From positions 372,001 through 436,000 of the forward strand of contig JAEUWP010000139.1 in the NCBI GenBank assembly GCA_018524725.1: DNA of 64,000 nucleotides, written 5' to 3'. A program made the position numbers and the translations under genes. Source of the DNA: Podaxis mareebaensis. Taxonomy: Eukaryota; Basidiomycota; Agaricomycetes; Agaricales; Agaricaceae. Shown one piece after another: positions 46,015 through 58,628 of the stretch. Position 1 is the first letter of the stretch. Every line of letters starts with the position of its first letter. Under the pieces are notes generated by a model. That model was not told where the DNA came from. It was given only the letters and a program-made list of their open reading frames with translations, and searched no databases.

Positions 46015-47646
46015 TTACGCCTGAGTAGACGGAGCCGAAGTCTTGAAAAAGACATGATGAAACATCTCGTGAAGAGCTTGACGATGCTCAGGTTTGTAAC
46101 CAAGGCCTTCCAGGGTCTGAACGTTAGAGTCGAGATAGTGCGTTAGAATATGGTATGCCCTTTCCGCTTCCTCCTTGCTGGGCACACCCTTCGGGAGCTC
46201 TTCTACTGCGACGACGTCACCGTGATGCGCTTCAATCTCCATGGGATGGCTGAGATCGGATTGGGGGTGGGGCATATATTGTTGGTCAGGGATGGTGTGT
46301 ATGATTTCAGGCTCCTGAGAAGTCATCGGCGTGTCCTCGATTTCAGGCTCCTCCGGCTTAGGCCTGCCGTGCCACACACCGCCCTTCACATGGTGGCGAC
46401 GTTTGAAATTCTCAATCCAGCCGGCACTGGCCTTGAAGCTCTCATCCTTGTCCTTCCCCTTCTCCGAACCAATGGTACCATGTTTCTTCCTGAGTTCGTC
46501 GGCAATCTCCAAAGCCTTCTTCTGAATCTTGGCATCTGTGATGGTTTCGCCGACTTCACTGAGTTCCTCGAGCCACAATAGCATCTCCTCCTCGAGTTTG
46601 GGATGCTTCGGGGGACTAGATATCGTTCATGAGCAGGAAAGTTCTGGTAGGTCGAGAGTCAATATACTCGCCGGTGTCGTGGTGGTTCGGCAATTCCATC
46701 TTCAATATTGAGCCAAGTCTTCTTCTCCTTCAAGATTTTGCTGACTGTGCTCCGTTCGACGCCGAAACGCTGCGCGATCTCTTCCTGCTTTTGATGGGCG
46801 TTTTGTTGTTGGTAAAGACAAATCTCTTTTCTCAGCGCATTGGTTAACTTGGCCTTCTTGGGTTTTGGTCGTGTCGAAGAGGTGAGTACATCGCGATCTG
46901 GTGAGTCGCGGGCGACGTCTGGAGTATCTTGATGTCCTGAATCAGAGCGAGACGATACAGTGCTAAGAGCGGGCGAGGGAGGCCGGTGATCGTAGGTGTG
47001 AGAAGTGGCAGAAACCTGCGAATGGTTGGAATATTGGTGATCAAAAGAGGGATAGGACATGATGGAATTCGGCGTTAGGGAGCTGGGCGTCAATGGGCGA
47101 TAGGATTGATTTTGTATTATCATGGGTACTGCTGAAGCAACGTTCATTCCATATTGGTCATCTCTGGAACTAGTCGGCGATTGTGGTCGGGATGCTGATT
47201 CATAGGTAGAGGAATAGTGGCGCTGGTGAGGCACTTCAGATAAATGGCCATAATGATGCGAGAGGAGAGGTGCGTACAGGGCTTAAAGCAGAATTGGTTC
47301 TGGGGTAAGGGCTTTGCATGCCGTCCCGACGTCTTTGCCCTCTGTACTCGAGGCGCGACAGCCTGCCCGAAAGGATTCGACCATCGTGGTCGACATTGGA
47401 ATCGACATAGGATGAAGAGTAACAGTCGCTGGTTTGATGGTCTTGGGCACTCGGTAAACTTTGTTCCTGAGAAGATACAGCGTCTTGTTGAGCACGCGAG
47501 GGTGATGGAATAGAAGATGCGGGCGACGGGTAGCTGTCGTGAGCCTGACGAGAGTTGATGGTCGGGAACATTGATGAAGAATCCACTTGCTCAAAGGATG
47601 AAGAAGCCGAGCAAGTATAGCTTGTATTCCATGAAGAATCACTCAT
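46015..47646 (-). CDS. CENP-B/Tc5-type DNA-binding protein without a transposase domain
   Basis: The start at 47646 gives MSDSSWNTSYTCSASSSFEQ and a long Ser/Pro/Gln-rich disordered N-terminal half. Two DNA-binding helix-turn-helix units follow. The first is psq/CENP-B N-type: KLTNALRKEICLYQQQNAHQ, then EEIAQRFGVERSTVSKILKE, then KKTWLN. The second is Tc5/CENP-B type: PKLEEEMLLWLEELSEVGET, KIQKKALEIADELRKKHG, and ASAGWIENFKRRHHVKGG. After an acidic linker the protein ends with a helical stretch (EEAERAYHILTHYL, YKPEHRQALHEMFHHVFF), a possible dimerisation tail. No DDE catalytic core follows, so this looks like a domesticated DNA-binding protein rather than a pogo transposase. Two or three introns; the junction near 47235 is uncertain. 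Confidence 0.85.
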
Positions 47647-50600
47647 GATAGCGTTCAATTGGCTTGTTTGAAGATGCGGTCGTCGTATCGGCTGTCTAGA
47701 ACATGCCGGGGGATAATTGGGTGGAAAAGGGTAGCTGTGAATGAGTTTGGGTAGCATTGGAAGTGAATGAGTAAAAGACTGATTTTCAAAGAGGTTATAA
47801 GCTCACTGGGTGCTTTCCCGGGCTGTTCAAGCTTATAAGCTGTGAAAGAGGAAAAAAACAAGTTCAAGCAGTGTTCTTGCGCCAGACCTCATGGACAATG
47901 AATTCATATCCAGGGGTTTCCTCAATTAGTAAACCATATCCATTTCTGGAAAGAAATGTCCAATCCTATTTTAGCCAATGCTTTCTTCATCCGTTCTTCA
48001 CACTTACAATCTTGTCTTCGAGCTTTGGTCCTGTTCTACAACTGCCCAGCAACGCACGACATTTCCTGTGCAATATGATTCATTTCCGTACACTCTTTTG
48101 TTTTTTTTCCTGGCCACCACTCTGTCATTATACTCCTGAATGAATCCTCGGCCGAACAAGAACTACACTGGGGTTGACGGAACGGAGCCCGATTCGTGCT
48201 TGGATCTATTCATGCAGAACTAGGTCACTCATCGGGACAGTGTAATTCTATGTGTGCATACATATGCTCGGTGTTTATACGCGTTATGCACCCTCGGCAC
48301 GGCCAACACGCGTAAATGGGATGGTAATGGGCTCTTCTTGTCCGGTGGCAAGCTACACGCAAGCTGTCCACACGGATTCTATCGTCGCGGTATGGTGCTT
48401 CTGCCTTCAGCGCGAAAACTCTCCTCCACAGTGTCACTTAGGCCATGTTAGGCTAGGAACAGAAGGATCTCAGAACCCCACATTAGATGCTGTTGGAGGT
48501 TTCGTCAGTCGGAAGCGAGGAAAAGATTATACAACGAGGTTCCCTGCTTCTTGCAGGACTTCCATATCAGCGCTAGGTTTATTTTAACGCCTGTATATCT
48601 CCTCCATGACGTTTGGGACCATGATCGAAACACGCGACTTTCCTCTGTGGGCTTGTCCAACTGATTTGGTTTCGCGGGAAGCCCTGTCAAAGTCCAAAGT
48701 CTATTGCAGCCTTGGGCACCACAGATGGGCCAGATTCGCCCTTTTTCGTATATAGACGATCGTGCTGGACCACGTACCATGTCAGCCAGGACACTCCTTC
48801 CGAGGGCACCACCCGCATAAGCGAACTCGCGATGACTCCAAAAAAGTCTGTTGCCATTTTTGTGGCCCTGGCTTCATGGATTTATCTTCGGTTGCCCCTG
48901 TCAGAATAGCAGAGTCAAACCGTCTAATGAATGCGTATGACTTTGTCACTCGACTTGGATTACAACCCAATTCTCTTTCAGCCTGTTCATCGTATTGAAC
49001 CATTTGATCGAGTCGAGGGAATCCCGTCGTAATGTCCATGAGTCATGTTGTCACGCTTCCTCAGCTATTGCGTCGTTGTTAACTCAAAACTGAGAACTTC
49101 CTCGTGTTAGCAGACCCCTTATACATCATGACCCCTGACGTTGATTCGCAAATGCATTAGAGCTTATATCGCCGGAAAACATGGTCCTGACCCAGACCTT
49201 GGGGGTGATCTCTGACTGCTATCGAGATGGCCGTCGATTTGATCTATGGTTTCTATATATTCCTCTCCTCAAACAATCCGTACAATCTGACAGCGATAAA
49301 GGTTCTGTTCGCCATACCGCGATTATGAACTTCTTGATCGTATTCTCCTGGCTAGTACATTGACACAAGACCCTTTAAAACGACATCGTGTTCGCGATAA
49401 GGCTCCGAGAGACCTCGAAGCGGTCTAGGCTAGCCACAGTACAAAAGAAGCGGGGAAACGATATGCCAATCTTGATTTAATCCTCATTGGTATGTTGACG
49501 CCATTTTATCAACATTGCATCTGTTTCAAGTGAATCGAATACTGCGGAGCGAAGGCCAATGAACATCGGCTTCGCATATCTAATTCAGGTTTCTGCAGTA
49601 GGGCGTATCTTTTGAGGCATTTCGACTTCAAGTAATTTGTCAAGAAGTTCATGGTAAGACATTGAACCTTTTTTCCATGACAGGGTGTGAGTTGACAGTA
49701 GCACCACAGCATGACATTCGGAATGGGGCTAGGTTGGGGCCAGTTGGCCCGATGCCTCCCCCAACAGAGCGATTGGGAGGACGGGCCCATCTAACGGTTT
49801 GCGGGTTAACTCCTGGAGTTATGCAGGATTCTGGCCTGCGAAACCACTGCGAATAAGCTGCTTCAGTCTGAAAAAGCGGTGAGGTTACGCAACGAGGGAC
49901 ACTGTCACTTTCATATTCAGTACGCTGGCGGGACTTGGTGTTCGTTTGTGACCAAGGGATTTTCCATTCTGTGATGAAGTGACGCACAGGGCCCGAGGCT
50001 AGTCGTCTATGTTCTCTTGTTCTCTAATGAACTGTTTCCGACTGTTGCTCAAAGACCAAGTCGAAAAGAGGTCTTGAGGTACGTCCCGGGTGGCCTAACT
50101 CTCGCTGTTGCTCTTTAGGAACATAGCTGACCGGTGGAGAAGCTCGGGAGGGCGATCGAAATCCTCTGCACATGACTTGAAATGTCATTCCTGGGTATTT
50201 GAATCATTGTTACTTTTATCCTAAGGTTATGTTTAGATGTCAGAAACCGCCTTCCGACGATCCTCAGATACAGGCACCTGCATTTCGAGTCGCTTTGTTC
50301 TAGGAGGGACCCGTCCGCCCGTGGCTAGGGCGTTGAGGGCGATACATGGGTGGTTACTCATTGCCAGTGAAGTAAAAGTAGTGATTAGGATTGTAGAAGG
50401 ATCGAGGCGTGTCGGATCATCTTTGGAGGTTGAATCGCGACTTAAATGTAGGCTCGAATGTTTCGGGCTTCGACCATCCAACGCCCGACTTGAGAAATAT
50501 GGGTGCTCAACATGTGTGATGGCGTACTTGGCGTTGTTTCGTCCTGCCTTGTGATTCGTGAATCTTCGAGAGGCATGAAACTTGAATTAGGGAATGATTA

Positions 50601-50782
50601 TGTTGGATACTGCGGAGTTTGAATATCAGATGTCGACGTCGAACTGTTTGAGATCAAGTTACCGAAATATGAAATCACAGGAAATGTGTCCTCTCTGGTC
50701 TGATATTGAGCTTTTCAGTTCTGGTTGTCTTAATCGCCGTTACTGACTCGTAAGAGTCGTAAAACCGTGTACTTCGGGGCTC
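47647..50782. other. Three-kilobase gap, no gene recognised
   Basis: No frame on either strand shows a family motif. The first few hundred bases should be the upstream region of the CENP-B-type gene and the last few hundred the alternative oxidase promoter. Between them (about 48.3-50.3 kb) no repeat or recognisable transposon relic was seen. A gene split into very small exons, as at 19.3-21.6 kb, could have been missed. Confidence 0.4.
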
Positions 50783-50795
50783 CGGTGGTAATCGG
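50783..50795 (+). promoter_or_regulatory. CGG-N7-CGG motif upstream of alternative oxidase
   Basis: Two CGG triplets are separated by seven bases (tggtaat), 109-121 bases before the AOX ATG; a third CGG lies at 50775-50777. In Neurospora, the alternative oxidase induction motif bound by the zinc-cluster proteins AOD2/AOD5 has CGG-N7-CGG form. The match is seen; the function here is inferred. Confidence 0.45.
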
Positions 50796-50860
50796 AATGG
50801 TGACTCACTCAGTCGGGATCTCTCGGAACTCGTCTCGTTTGGAGCTGTGCAGAGCAAATC

Positions 50861-50869
50861 TATATAATG
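50861..50869 (+). promoter_or_regulatory. TATA box of alternative oxidase gene
   Basis: TATATAATG lies 43 bases before the AOX ATG at 50904, a normal TATA position for a short leader. Confidence 0.55.
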
Positions 50870-50903
50870 GGCTAAAATCGCAAGATAGTCTACTCCGTGC
50901 AAA

Positions 50904-52622
50904 ATGCTTCATACTACTACTGCCTTGATAAATCCCCATATCATACGCCATGCAATATTGCCGGCGCGCAATGTCGCTAAGGCGTCTACGCTACAACATT
51001 TCATGCGAGCCTGTGTCTATACACTTACCGTTGGGCCTCGACGTACCCTCTTGACTTCAAGCAGTCAACCTGCTTCTCGGAAGGAAGCAGCCGAGCACCA
51101 TTACCGTGAGCGTTATTTTCACTTTTCCATTGGTTTGGATATTACTGATGCGTTTGAATTGCAGGGGATGAGGTTACCTCGTCGACCTCGAACGAGAAGC
51201 AGTCTGAGCTCACAAAGGAGAGCGCCGCTAGCACTGTACCGACCATGGTGCGCGGTGATTGGGTGCTCTTCCACCCCGTCTACTCTCCAGAAGAGCTAAA
51301 GGCTGTAAAGGTATGCGTGTGATACGGATCACTACCGAAAGATTATAATTGATGGGTTCTTCCAGGTCATCCACAGGGAAAGTCGGACGCTTTCCGACAA
51401 GTTCGCATATGGTCTTGTCAAACTAGCTCGGACTATGTTTGACTGGGTATCAGGATACAAACACGTTGATGGGCCCCCCGATCCAAATATGTCTCTCGCT
51501 GAGCTTCGTAAGGCGGGCTATCTATTGGATGCTAACGCCTGGTTGAATGTATGTGCTCGAATCTTTGATTTGGTTGACATATGCTTTATCATTGTTCACA
51601 GAGGATCTTATTCCTGGAAAGTATCGCTGGGGTGCCAGGAATGGTTGCTGCAACATTGCGTCATTTGACTAGTCTCCGTCTCATGGTAAATTCAATTTCT
51701 TCATCAGAAACATGCCTCACACTGGCTAACTTATCCTCAGCGTCGTGATAGCGGATGGTTCGTGACCATGGCCTAGTCAATCTTAGTTGTATTAGTGGCT
51801 CATAATCGCTCTAGGATTCACACTTGTCTCGAGGAGGCGGAGAATGAGAGGATGCATCTTATGTGCGTCAATTCTCTATCCCTTGTAGGGACGTTACTGA
51901 CGGTACAATATAGGACGTTCATGCACTTGCGCGATCCATCATTCTTCTTCAGGGCTCTTGTCCTCGGTGCGCAGGGCGTCTTCTATAACCTCTTCTGTAC
52001 GTTTAATTCTCTTTCCGCCCGAGTCATTGTCTGAGGCTAGTTCTTGTAGTCTTGTCATACCTTGTCTCTCCTCGTACTTGTCATCGCTTCGTTGGTTATC
52101 TCGAGGAGGAAGCCGTCGTGACTTAGTGAGCGTTTTTGTTTCCCCCCCATCGCGCTGGTTCTCACCAAGTCTCAGTACGCGTTGCATTGCCGACCTAGAA
52201 GCTGGTCGAATTCCTGAATGGTAGGATCTTCTGCTTTCCGTCATTTAACCAGTCTCACACTCGCATAGGAGCGACATGCCAGCACCTCAGATTGCCATTG
52301 ATTACTGGCGTCTTCCCCAAGACGCCAAAATGATTGATGTGATTTATGCTGTGCGGTCCGATGAAACTACCCATCGTTTTGTAAACCACAGTCTGGCTAA
52401 CCTCGACCCTCATACTGACGTCAATCCCTTCGCTCTCCGGGAGCCTGATATGCACGTCAAAGGGAGTAAGATCGAGTAAGTAAATTTCACGATCCGTCAT
52501 GATCATAGCTCTCAACATTGTTTTTTAGATTTGAACGTCACGAGTCTGAAGATTATGTGAAAGGCTCTCATGAAATCATGGAACAGCAACTCAACTGGCG
52601 TGAGGGGCAGGGTAAAAATTGA
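50904..52622 (+). CDS. AOX1: Alternative oxidase, mitochondrial
   Basis: Di-iron ubiquinol oxidase of the inner mitochondrial membrane that bypasses complexes III and IV. The N-terminus MLHTTTALINPHIIRHAILP is a presequence. Conserved blocks come from about nine exons: FHPVYSPEELKAVK, VIHRESRTLSDKFAYGLVKL, FDWVSGYKHVDG, RILFLESIAGVPGMVAATLR, HLTSLRLM, RRDSGWIHTCLEEAENERMH, TFMHLRDPSFFFRALVLGAQ, GVFYNLF, CHRFVGYLEEEAVVTY, APQIAIDYWRLPQDAKMIDV, IYAVRSDETTHRFVNHSLAN and NPFALREPDMHVKG. The iron ligands (Glu in FLES, Glu and His in ENERMH, Glu in EEEAV, Glu and His in SDETTH) are all present. The end is EQQLNWREGQGKN. It diverts electrons from the same quinol pool that COQ5 helps make and that complex I reduces. 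Confidence 0.96.
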
Positions 52623-52914
52623 TGGGATTTTCTTCGATGGATTTTCTTTCCATAGACGGTACAGAAAACAGTACCCTTTTCTGGTATCATAGAGTAGCCT
52701 AGCCACCTGTACATTATGCATTGTAATCCCCCACTTATGGAAGTCATACCTTATCAACACCTGAATAATTTCTGTTTGCACTCACGTGGCTGGTTGGCTG
52801 CATCTTAACTACCCCTTAACCATGACGTCCTATTAAACCGAACATCTAACCTGCCCTTTGGCATCTTTCACATTTGGGATTCCCTTGACTTTTGTTGGCA
52901 GTTGTGTGGTCGCC

Positions 52915-55900
52915 ATGAGCGCTTCTGCAGCATCCCTAGGATCCCGTCCGGACATCGGTGGGAGCTCGGAGAATCCAGACGGAACACCCACAGCAATTCA
53001 TCTCCATCGACGAGTATTCATAGGACCTTTGCCCGAGCGAGTGGTTTCTCAGACTGAAGCTCATGCCCATAAGCACCACCACAGGGGTGTTTTTCTGGGA
53101 AGGACATCTACTCAGGAAGGCGACCCAGACACCCATACGGATGTATCGCAAATCATTAAAGACCATGCTTTCCATTTCTTTACGCGCGAAGGCGGCAGAG
53201 CGGAGGAGTGGGATAACGAGCAGGAAAGAGGAAGAACGGAGGAACTATTACAACGTTGGAGGGAAAGTGAATGGGGTCGCATATGGCATAGCAGGCATTG
53301 TCAACGACAGAGAGGACTTCGAGATTCTGTACCTAACCGATGGATTGGCGGGAGTTTTGAGGTTGGGCATCTTCTTGGTGTCAATGTCTTGGACGAACCA
53401 TCACTCTTCGATGTCCCTGCACAAGAGGAGGAACCTCTTCTGGATGTCCCAACAGCCCCGGCCGACGACCGGAGTCACCAGACCGAAAGAAGTGGTGCTC
53501 TCGCCAGCGCAAAAAGTACGTTCGTAACCGCTCCTTCGCAACCTCAGTCTTTCCCAGCTTCTCCAGAGACTACCGGAGATATCAATGCCAGTCCTGCAAC
53601 CTCTCATACTGGGCTTCTGACGTCACCAGAACATGCTACGAAGAGTGTTTCCACGTTAAACCTGGGACGACCAAATACGCTGGAATTTTCTCCATCTCAA
53701 GGAGGCGCTAGTGCCAAGTCAAAGGACAAAGGGAAAAAACAGGTTCGTTATGCCAGCAATGTCGAGGAGGTTGAGGAGATGGAAGCCCCTGGTCCTGTCT
53801 CTCCTACGGAAGTTCTTGGCAGAACTTCTGCGACAGTAGAGGCCACCACCAGTGCTGCAGCCAGCGTCCAGCCATCTTCCGGTATCCCAGCCCAGGATCT
53901 CGTCTGGGGAGACGTTGTTCTCAGAGGTGTGTACCTGATGTCCAAATCATATCAGCCACTCGGTCAAGCTAAGGCTTTCCTTTTGAAAGATCGAATGCTC
54001 GTGAGGGTCAGCACCACTAAGGTTGAAAATCTCAGTCCCGATTTCGACGAGTCAACAAACCGCACCACACGCGGCCTGCAATACCAAGATTGGGCAGAGT
54101 TCATGGTCGTATGGCGGAAAGATATTATTGAGGTTTACGAGGACTATGTAGGTTCATTCGAGAGTACAGCGGAACACGACTAATAGTTTCGGCTAGACCA
54201 CCTCATTGCAGGAATGGACGGCGGGACACAAACACCTTGCCTACATCATACCTCTGAAATCGCCCCGGACAAACCTGTCCTTATATTCATTCGTGGACAT
54301 GACATTCTGCATTACCTGCAAGCCCATGCGAACCCACTTCAACTCTAGTAAGGCTAAATGGAGCTTTAGTAGCGAACTGGAGGGGACCAATCTCTATATT
54401 TTCAAAACCAAGAGTAGATCTCGAGCCTATGATTGGACATGGCAATTATGGTGTGTATTTCTCGGGGGAACCCGATCTGGATTGCGCTGATGAATGGGTG
54501 AAAGGCGATACATTGGAGGGGAAATCCCAAGAAGCATTGATATTAGGAATCCTCGCCTCGGGTTAAAGGTCGCCATCGAACTTCCAAGTTTGGACCTCAT
54601 GGACACCAGCACGGCGGCCAGGATGTTCAGCAAGCGAAACATCATTGCGTTGTGTATGAAGTCCCTGAAACCGGTGCCAGGTTGGAGCAACTTCGTCGAG
54701 TACGAGAGGACGAGGGGGAGAACGTTGCAGCTTGCATGGAGAGCTGAAACCCATGTGGATTGGGTGTGGGCCGACCAAAACGCGGAAGGCGAACAGCGGG
54801 AATGGTCCGTACTATGTGGACTTGCTTTCAAGAATGTAGGTCCTTCGTCGAACAGTCCGCTGCTGGCTTCTGATTAGAAAGGTAGTCACCTCAAGCACCC
54901 GTTCTTGAACTTCGTGTGACAGAACACTACCCCACTTTTCTATATCTCAAGAACGGCAGGGTTCTTGTTCAGCCTCCGGCGATCGAGGGTTATGTCGAAC
55001 GTATTCGACCTAATACACAAACGAAACAATCCTTATACCTTGTCAGTCACAACGGCAATCTCTTCACATTATCCCCCCAACAGGCACAACCTCCTTCGCC
55101 ACCTGGCTCTGCGCTGATGTTAGGTAATATAGAAGAGTATAAGCAGACTTTGATGAAGGTGGAGATTGAACGAGGGATCTATCAAATCATGCATGCCAAC
55201 GCAGTCTGTGGTCTCCGTAGCATTATCGCAGTCCGAAGAGCTTCACATGTCGTTCCGCAGCACCACCACGATCAGAAGGATGATCATCTGGCCGAGGAAA
55301 GCTTTTGGTTCAATGTTTGGTCCCGGGCGGACGAACGAACGGATAGTGACGACGAAGACGAAGGTGGAGAAGAGGGTCTCAGCAAGATAAGTAACAGACC
55401 CCTTCTCAGAATGAAGCGATCGTTCGAGTTGTTGCTCAATACTGGACGCGTTGTGCGTTTCGAGGTACGTGATTGTTGTAATGAGTTTATTCTTGGCAAT
55501 AGGGCTGATGTTTGTTGGCTTGATTGGTTGCATGTACAGGTTCACTCACGCCGCGTGGCTAAAGAGTGGGTGGAAAGACTACGGGCACTCATTGTGTACT
55601 GGAAACAGCGGCATAGAGTGAACGCGAAAGATGAAATCGATCTTGCGCAGGCGAGACATCCCCGTGTGACGCCCCAGATCAGAGTCTGCGACCATGAAGT
55701 CCCACTAGAAAATCCTGATCTTTCAGCGCCATATCCTGCTTTGGATACTCTGTTCAATTGGTGTATTATCGATGGGTGCCGACCGATCGTCAAAGAAGGG
55801 AAACTTTACATGAGGAAAGGTCTCCGCGGACAATACAAGTATGCTTTTCTCATTGTCAGGTTCGAGATAAAACTGATTGGAATCTGGTTCCCAGACTGGT

Positions 55901-56399
55901 GCAGTTGTTCTTGGTGGATGGTCATTTAATCTCGTTCCGCGTCGCGCCTCACAACGCTCTGCACGGAGTGATGCGAAAGAAGATTAATCTGTTGGATGCA
56001 TATGTTTGCTCGGGATATCTCGCCGCGCTTACTCTGCCCAAGGGGCAATATATGCCTAATGCACCAACTGCGGCTCGCCGGTATGAGGACGGACTCGAAG
56101 CGAATGATCGAGACGAAGACATGCTGTTTGTGATTTCCTATCGCAAACATCCAGCAGTGGTTCCGCGACCTACACTCGCCTCCGTTCCGCATTCGCCACC
56201 CAATAGCAACACTTCAGGGGCCCAAAGAATACCTTCGTTATCCGAGAAGCACAAGCTTCTCGTCTGCAGGACTCGCAGCAAGCTTGAACGAGACGCATGG
56301 TGTTGGGCACTAAACATTGAGATCGAGAGGTTGACAAGGAAGCACAAGACGAGAGAAGAGAAGCTGCGACAGACAGGAAATTTGCGGAAGCTCGATTGA
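52915..56399 (+). CDS. Pleckstrin-homology protein of the Spo71/Mug56 type
   Basis: About 1,000 residues in roughly seven exons; the ATG at 52915 begins MSASAASLGSRPDIGGSSEN. After an N-terminal region with a basic/His-rich patch and about 200 disordered residues, conserved segments appear: WGDVVLRGVYLMSKSYQPLG through QDWAEFMVVWRKDIIEVYED looks like a first PH-like domain. DTLFNWCIIDGCRPIVKEGK, LYMRKGLRGQYK, LVQLFLVDGHLISFR and HKLLVCRTRSKLERDAWCWA form the strands and final Trp helix of a second PH domain near the C-terminus; a segment near 55,390-55,600 (LRMKRSFELLLNTGRVVRFE, then RRVAKEWVERLRALIVYWK) is a further PH. This layout matches yeast Spo71 and fission yeast Mug56/Spo7, which act at the forespore membrane in meiosis. 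Membrane association is inferred from the family. Confidence 0.7.
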
Positions 56400-56538
56400 A
56401 AGCTATATCTGTCATTCGTGTTCCGTTGTGAACTTTGGGACTTTCTCGGGTTCCGTTTTACGATAGAATTCTATTAGGATTAATATATCGGAAACCATTT
56501 GCGGCAAAGAATGGAGGATGTGCGCCATAAAACAGTAT

Positions 56539-57172
56539 TTATGACTTCTTAGGTTTCTTGACACTGCAAGAGCATCAGCGGGAGGGTCCAAGAACGTCAA
56601 ATAGGGGACATACCCGTATCTGCTGCGAGCTGTGCGACGACCCACAACGCCGTTGAAGTCTAACGCACCACGGACAACCTTGTAACTGCGCACAGGGGAA
56701 TTACCGTCAGCAAAATTGTAGCAACCGATCAATCAGTCACATACCCAACACTGGGCAGATCCTTGGTGTTACCACCTCTGACCAGGACCACGCTGTGTTC
56801 CTGAAGGTTATGGCCTTCACCGGGAATGTAAGCCAGCACAGTGTTTCCATTGGACAGCTTGACTCGAGCAACTTTACGCTTGGCCGAATTGGGCTTCTTG
56901 GGTTTTGCAATAATCATACGCGTGCAGACACCCTTCCTCTGCGGACAGACGTTGAGCAGGGGAGACTGGGATTTTGAGACCTTTTTGGGTTTTTTGCGAC
57001 GCATGGCTTGATTCATGGTAGCCCATGTGGAGGGTGTCGAATGGAAGGAGCGGAAGGCGGGAATGGCAGACAGCATGGACGGGGTTGGTTGGCGAGGGGC
57101 GAGGAGACTGCGGGTGAAGGCGGGTGCCCGTAGTTGGGTTGTACGGGCAATAGCCCGGAGACCTGACAACAT
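56539..57172 (-). CDS. MRPS12: Mitochondrial small-subunit ribosomal protein uS12m
   Basis: Mitochondrial counterpart of bacterial S12, at the decoding centre. The start at 57172 gives [20 protein letters not shown], a presequence of about 45 residues rich in Arg. The mature part begins near [20 protein letters not shown]. The universal S12 blocks are intact: [60 protein letters not shown] and [16 protein letters not shown], then [17 protein letters not shown] at the C-terminus. Two introns near the 3' end were removed to reach this end. It diverges from NSE2 across 157 bases. Confidence 0.96.
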
Positions 57173-57329
57173 GGCCGCTGGTGTGCTGCTTGTTGCCTCC
57201 AAATCCAGAAATTGTCGGAATCGCAAAGTTTATTTGGTTCACATTCCACCGCCAAACACAACACGTGGGTGGCTGTGCTTTCACCTCATTAAGATCGCGT
57301 TTAAGCGTTTACTACTTGCTCTACTCAAA
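57173..57329. promoter_or_regulatory. Bidirectional promoter region, uS12m/NSE2
   Basis: The 157 bases between two divergent ATGs must carry both promoters or their leaders. No clear TATA box is seen. Confidence 0.45.
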
Positions 57330-58628
57330 ATGGCTCCCGCTACGTCCTCTCGAAGAAGGGTTACGCGTCGTAATGACATGTCTGATATTGAGGAAGACCA
57401 CACGCCTCTGAACACAACTAAGGATGATGTCGAGGAAAGCGACGGGGAGCCAGCAAGTCGGCGGGTGAAGAAAGAGAAAGGGAAAGGCCGTGCCCAACAG
57501 GATCGTGGCGACAATGGCCCAGACTCGGATTTAGATGAAGCCATTGATGTGGAGGACTTTCCCGATCAGCCGCTGAAGAGGGAACAAATGAGCAAGCTAC
57601 TGGGAATGGCCGACGACTGGGAAAAATTAGCAGAAGTCGTTGGACGACCTTTCGGGACGTTCGGGATGTCTGCAGGTGCATTAGCAGATCTCGATGACGA
57701 GGATGCTAAAGAGGTGCAAATGCATTCTCATTGTTTCTGTGTTTGGGCCCATCTAACCCTATTATTTAACAGAAAGTAGAAGAAATTGACGGTTATATGC
57801 GCGAATGCCTGGATCTCATAGGTGTCATGAAAGCCCATGCTAATGCCTTGACCAATATACGCCAGAAGGGCCTACAGGGGGAGGAAATCGTATGTATGCG
57901 TCTATACCAAGGAACCTTGTTCACGATTCCGAACAGGTCGAAGTCGTGGATTCCTATACCAAGGCTGCCAAAGCTAATGTAGCGAGTTACAAGAAGAAAA
58001 CTACGCGTCAGAAATACGCCAAGACAGAAGCCTATGTCGCGTTTAGATCCGCTATATGGGTAAGGGCTTTGCCCGCCGTAATATTCTTCTTTCCGGAAAC
58101 TAGACTCTTCGTGCAGGAATCCCAGCACCCTGGCACGCCAATGCCCCCGATCACGGAGCAAATTCCTCGCGGTGCGTACGCCTCACGTCGTGCTCAAATG
58201 ACCAAGCCATCTGAAGAGATTTACATTGTTCCAGAACAAGGGGACAACAGCGACGAAGACGACGATCTCGAAATCGGAGGTGTTACCCAAAATTATCTCT
58301 GTCCCATTACCCTTACCTTACTTGTCGACCCATACACATCGTACGTACACGCCCCTTGCTTTTCTTGTGGGGTCCATGGAGGGCGTTTCTGACGGGAATT
58401 CTATCATTCCATAGGACCGTCTGCGGACACTCGTTTTCGGCTGCTGCCATAAAGGCGACATTTCGCAGTCCCAGCGCACTGAACAAGTGCCCTGCAGCGG
58501 GCTGTGCCAGGTCGTTCCGATTGGCCGATTGTAAACCAAATAAAGATTTAGCGAAGAAGGTCAAAGCGCACAAACGACGAATGGAAAGAGAACAGGAAGA
58601 TAGTGATGCTGAGGAGGTCGTTGATTGA
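57330..58628 (+). CDS. NSE2: NSE2/MMS21, SUMO ligase of the SMC5/6 complex
   Basis: E3 SUMO ligase bound to the SMC5 arm, acting in DNA repair and replication-fork stability in the nucleus. The start at 57330 gives MAPATSSRRRVTRRNDMSDI and an acidic N-terminus. The middle is helical (DDWEKLAEVVG, VEEIDGYMRECLDLIGVMKA, HANALTNIRQKG), fitting the SMC5-binding helices. The C-terminal SP-RING has YLCPITLTLLVDPYTS, then after an intron TVCGHSFSAAAIKATF, then NKCPAAGCARSF and KPNKDLAKKV, so all expected Cys/His zinc ligands are present. The tail is basic then acidic, ending AEEVVD. About five exons. The exon around 57890 (DSEQVEVVDSYTKAAKANV) is read with less certainty at its left border. Confidence 0.92.

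Noticed and set aside
48505..49040. Minus-strand frames in the 47.7-50.9 kb gap
   Set aside because: No conserved motif, and the pieces do not join through good splice sites.
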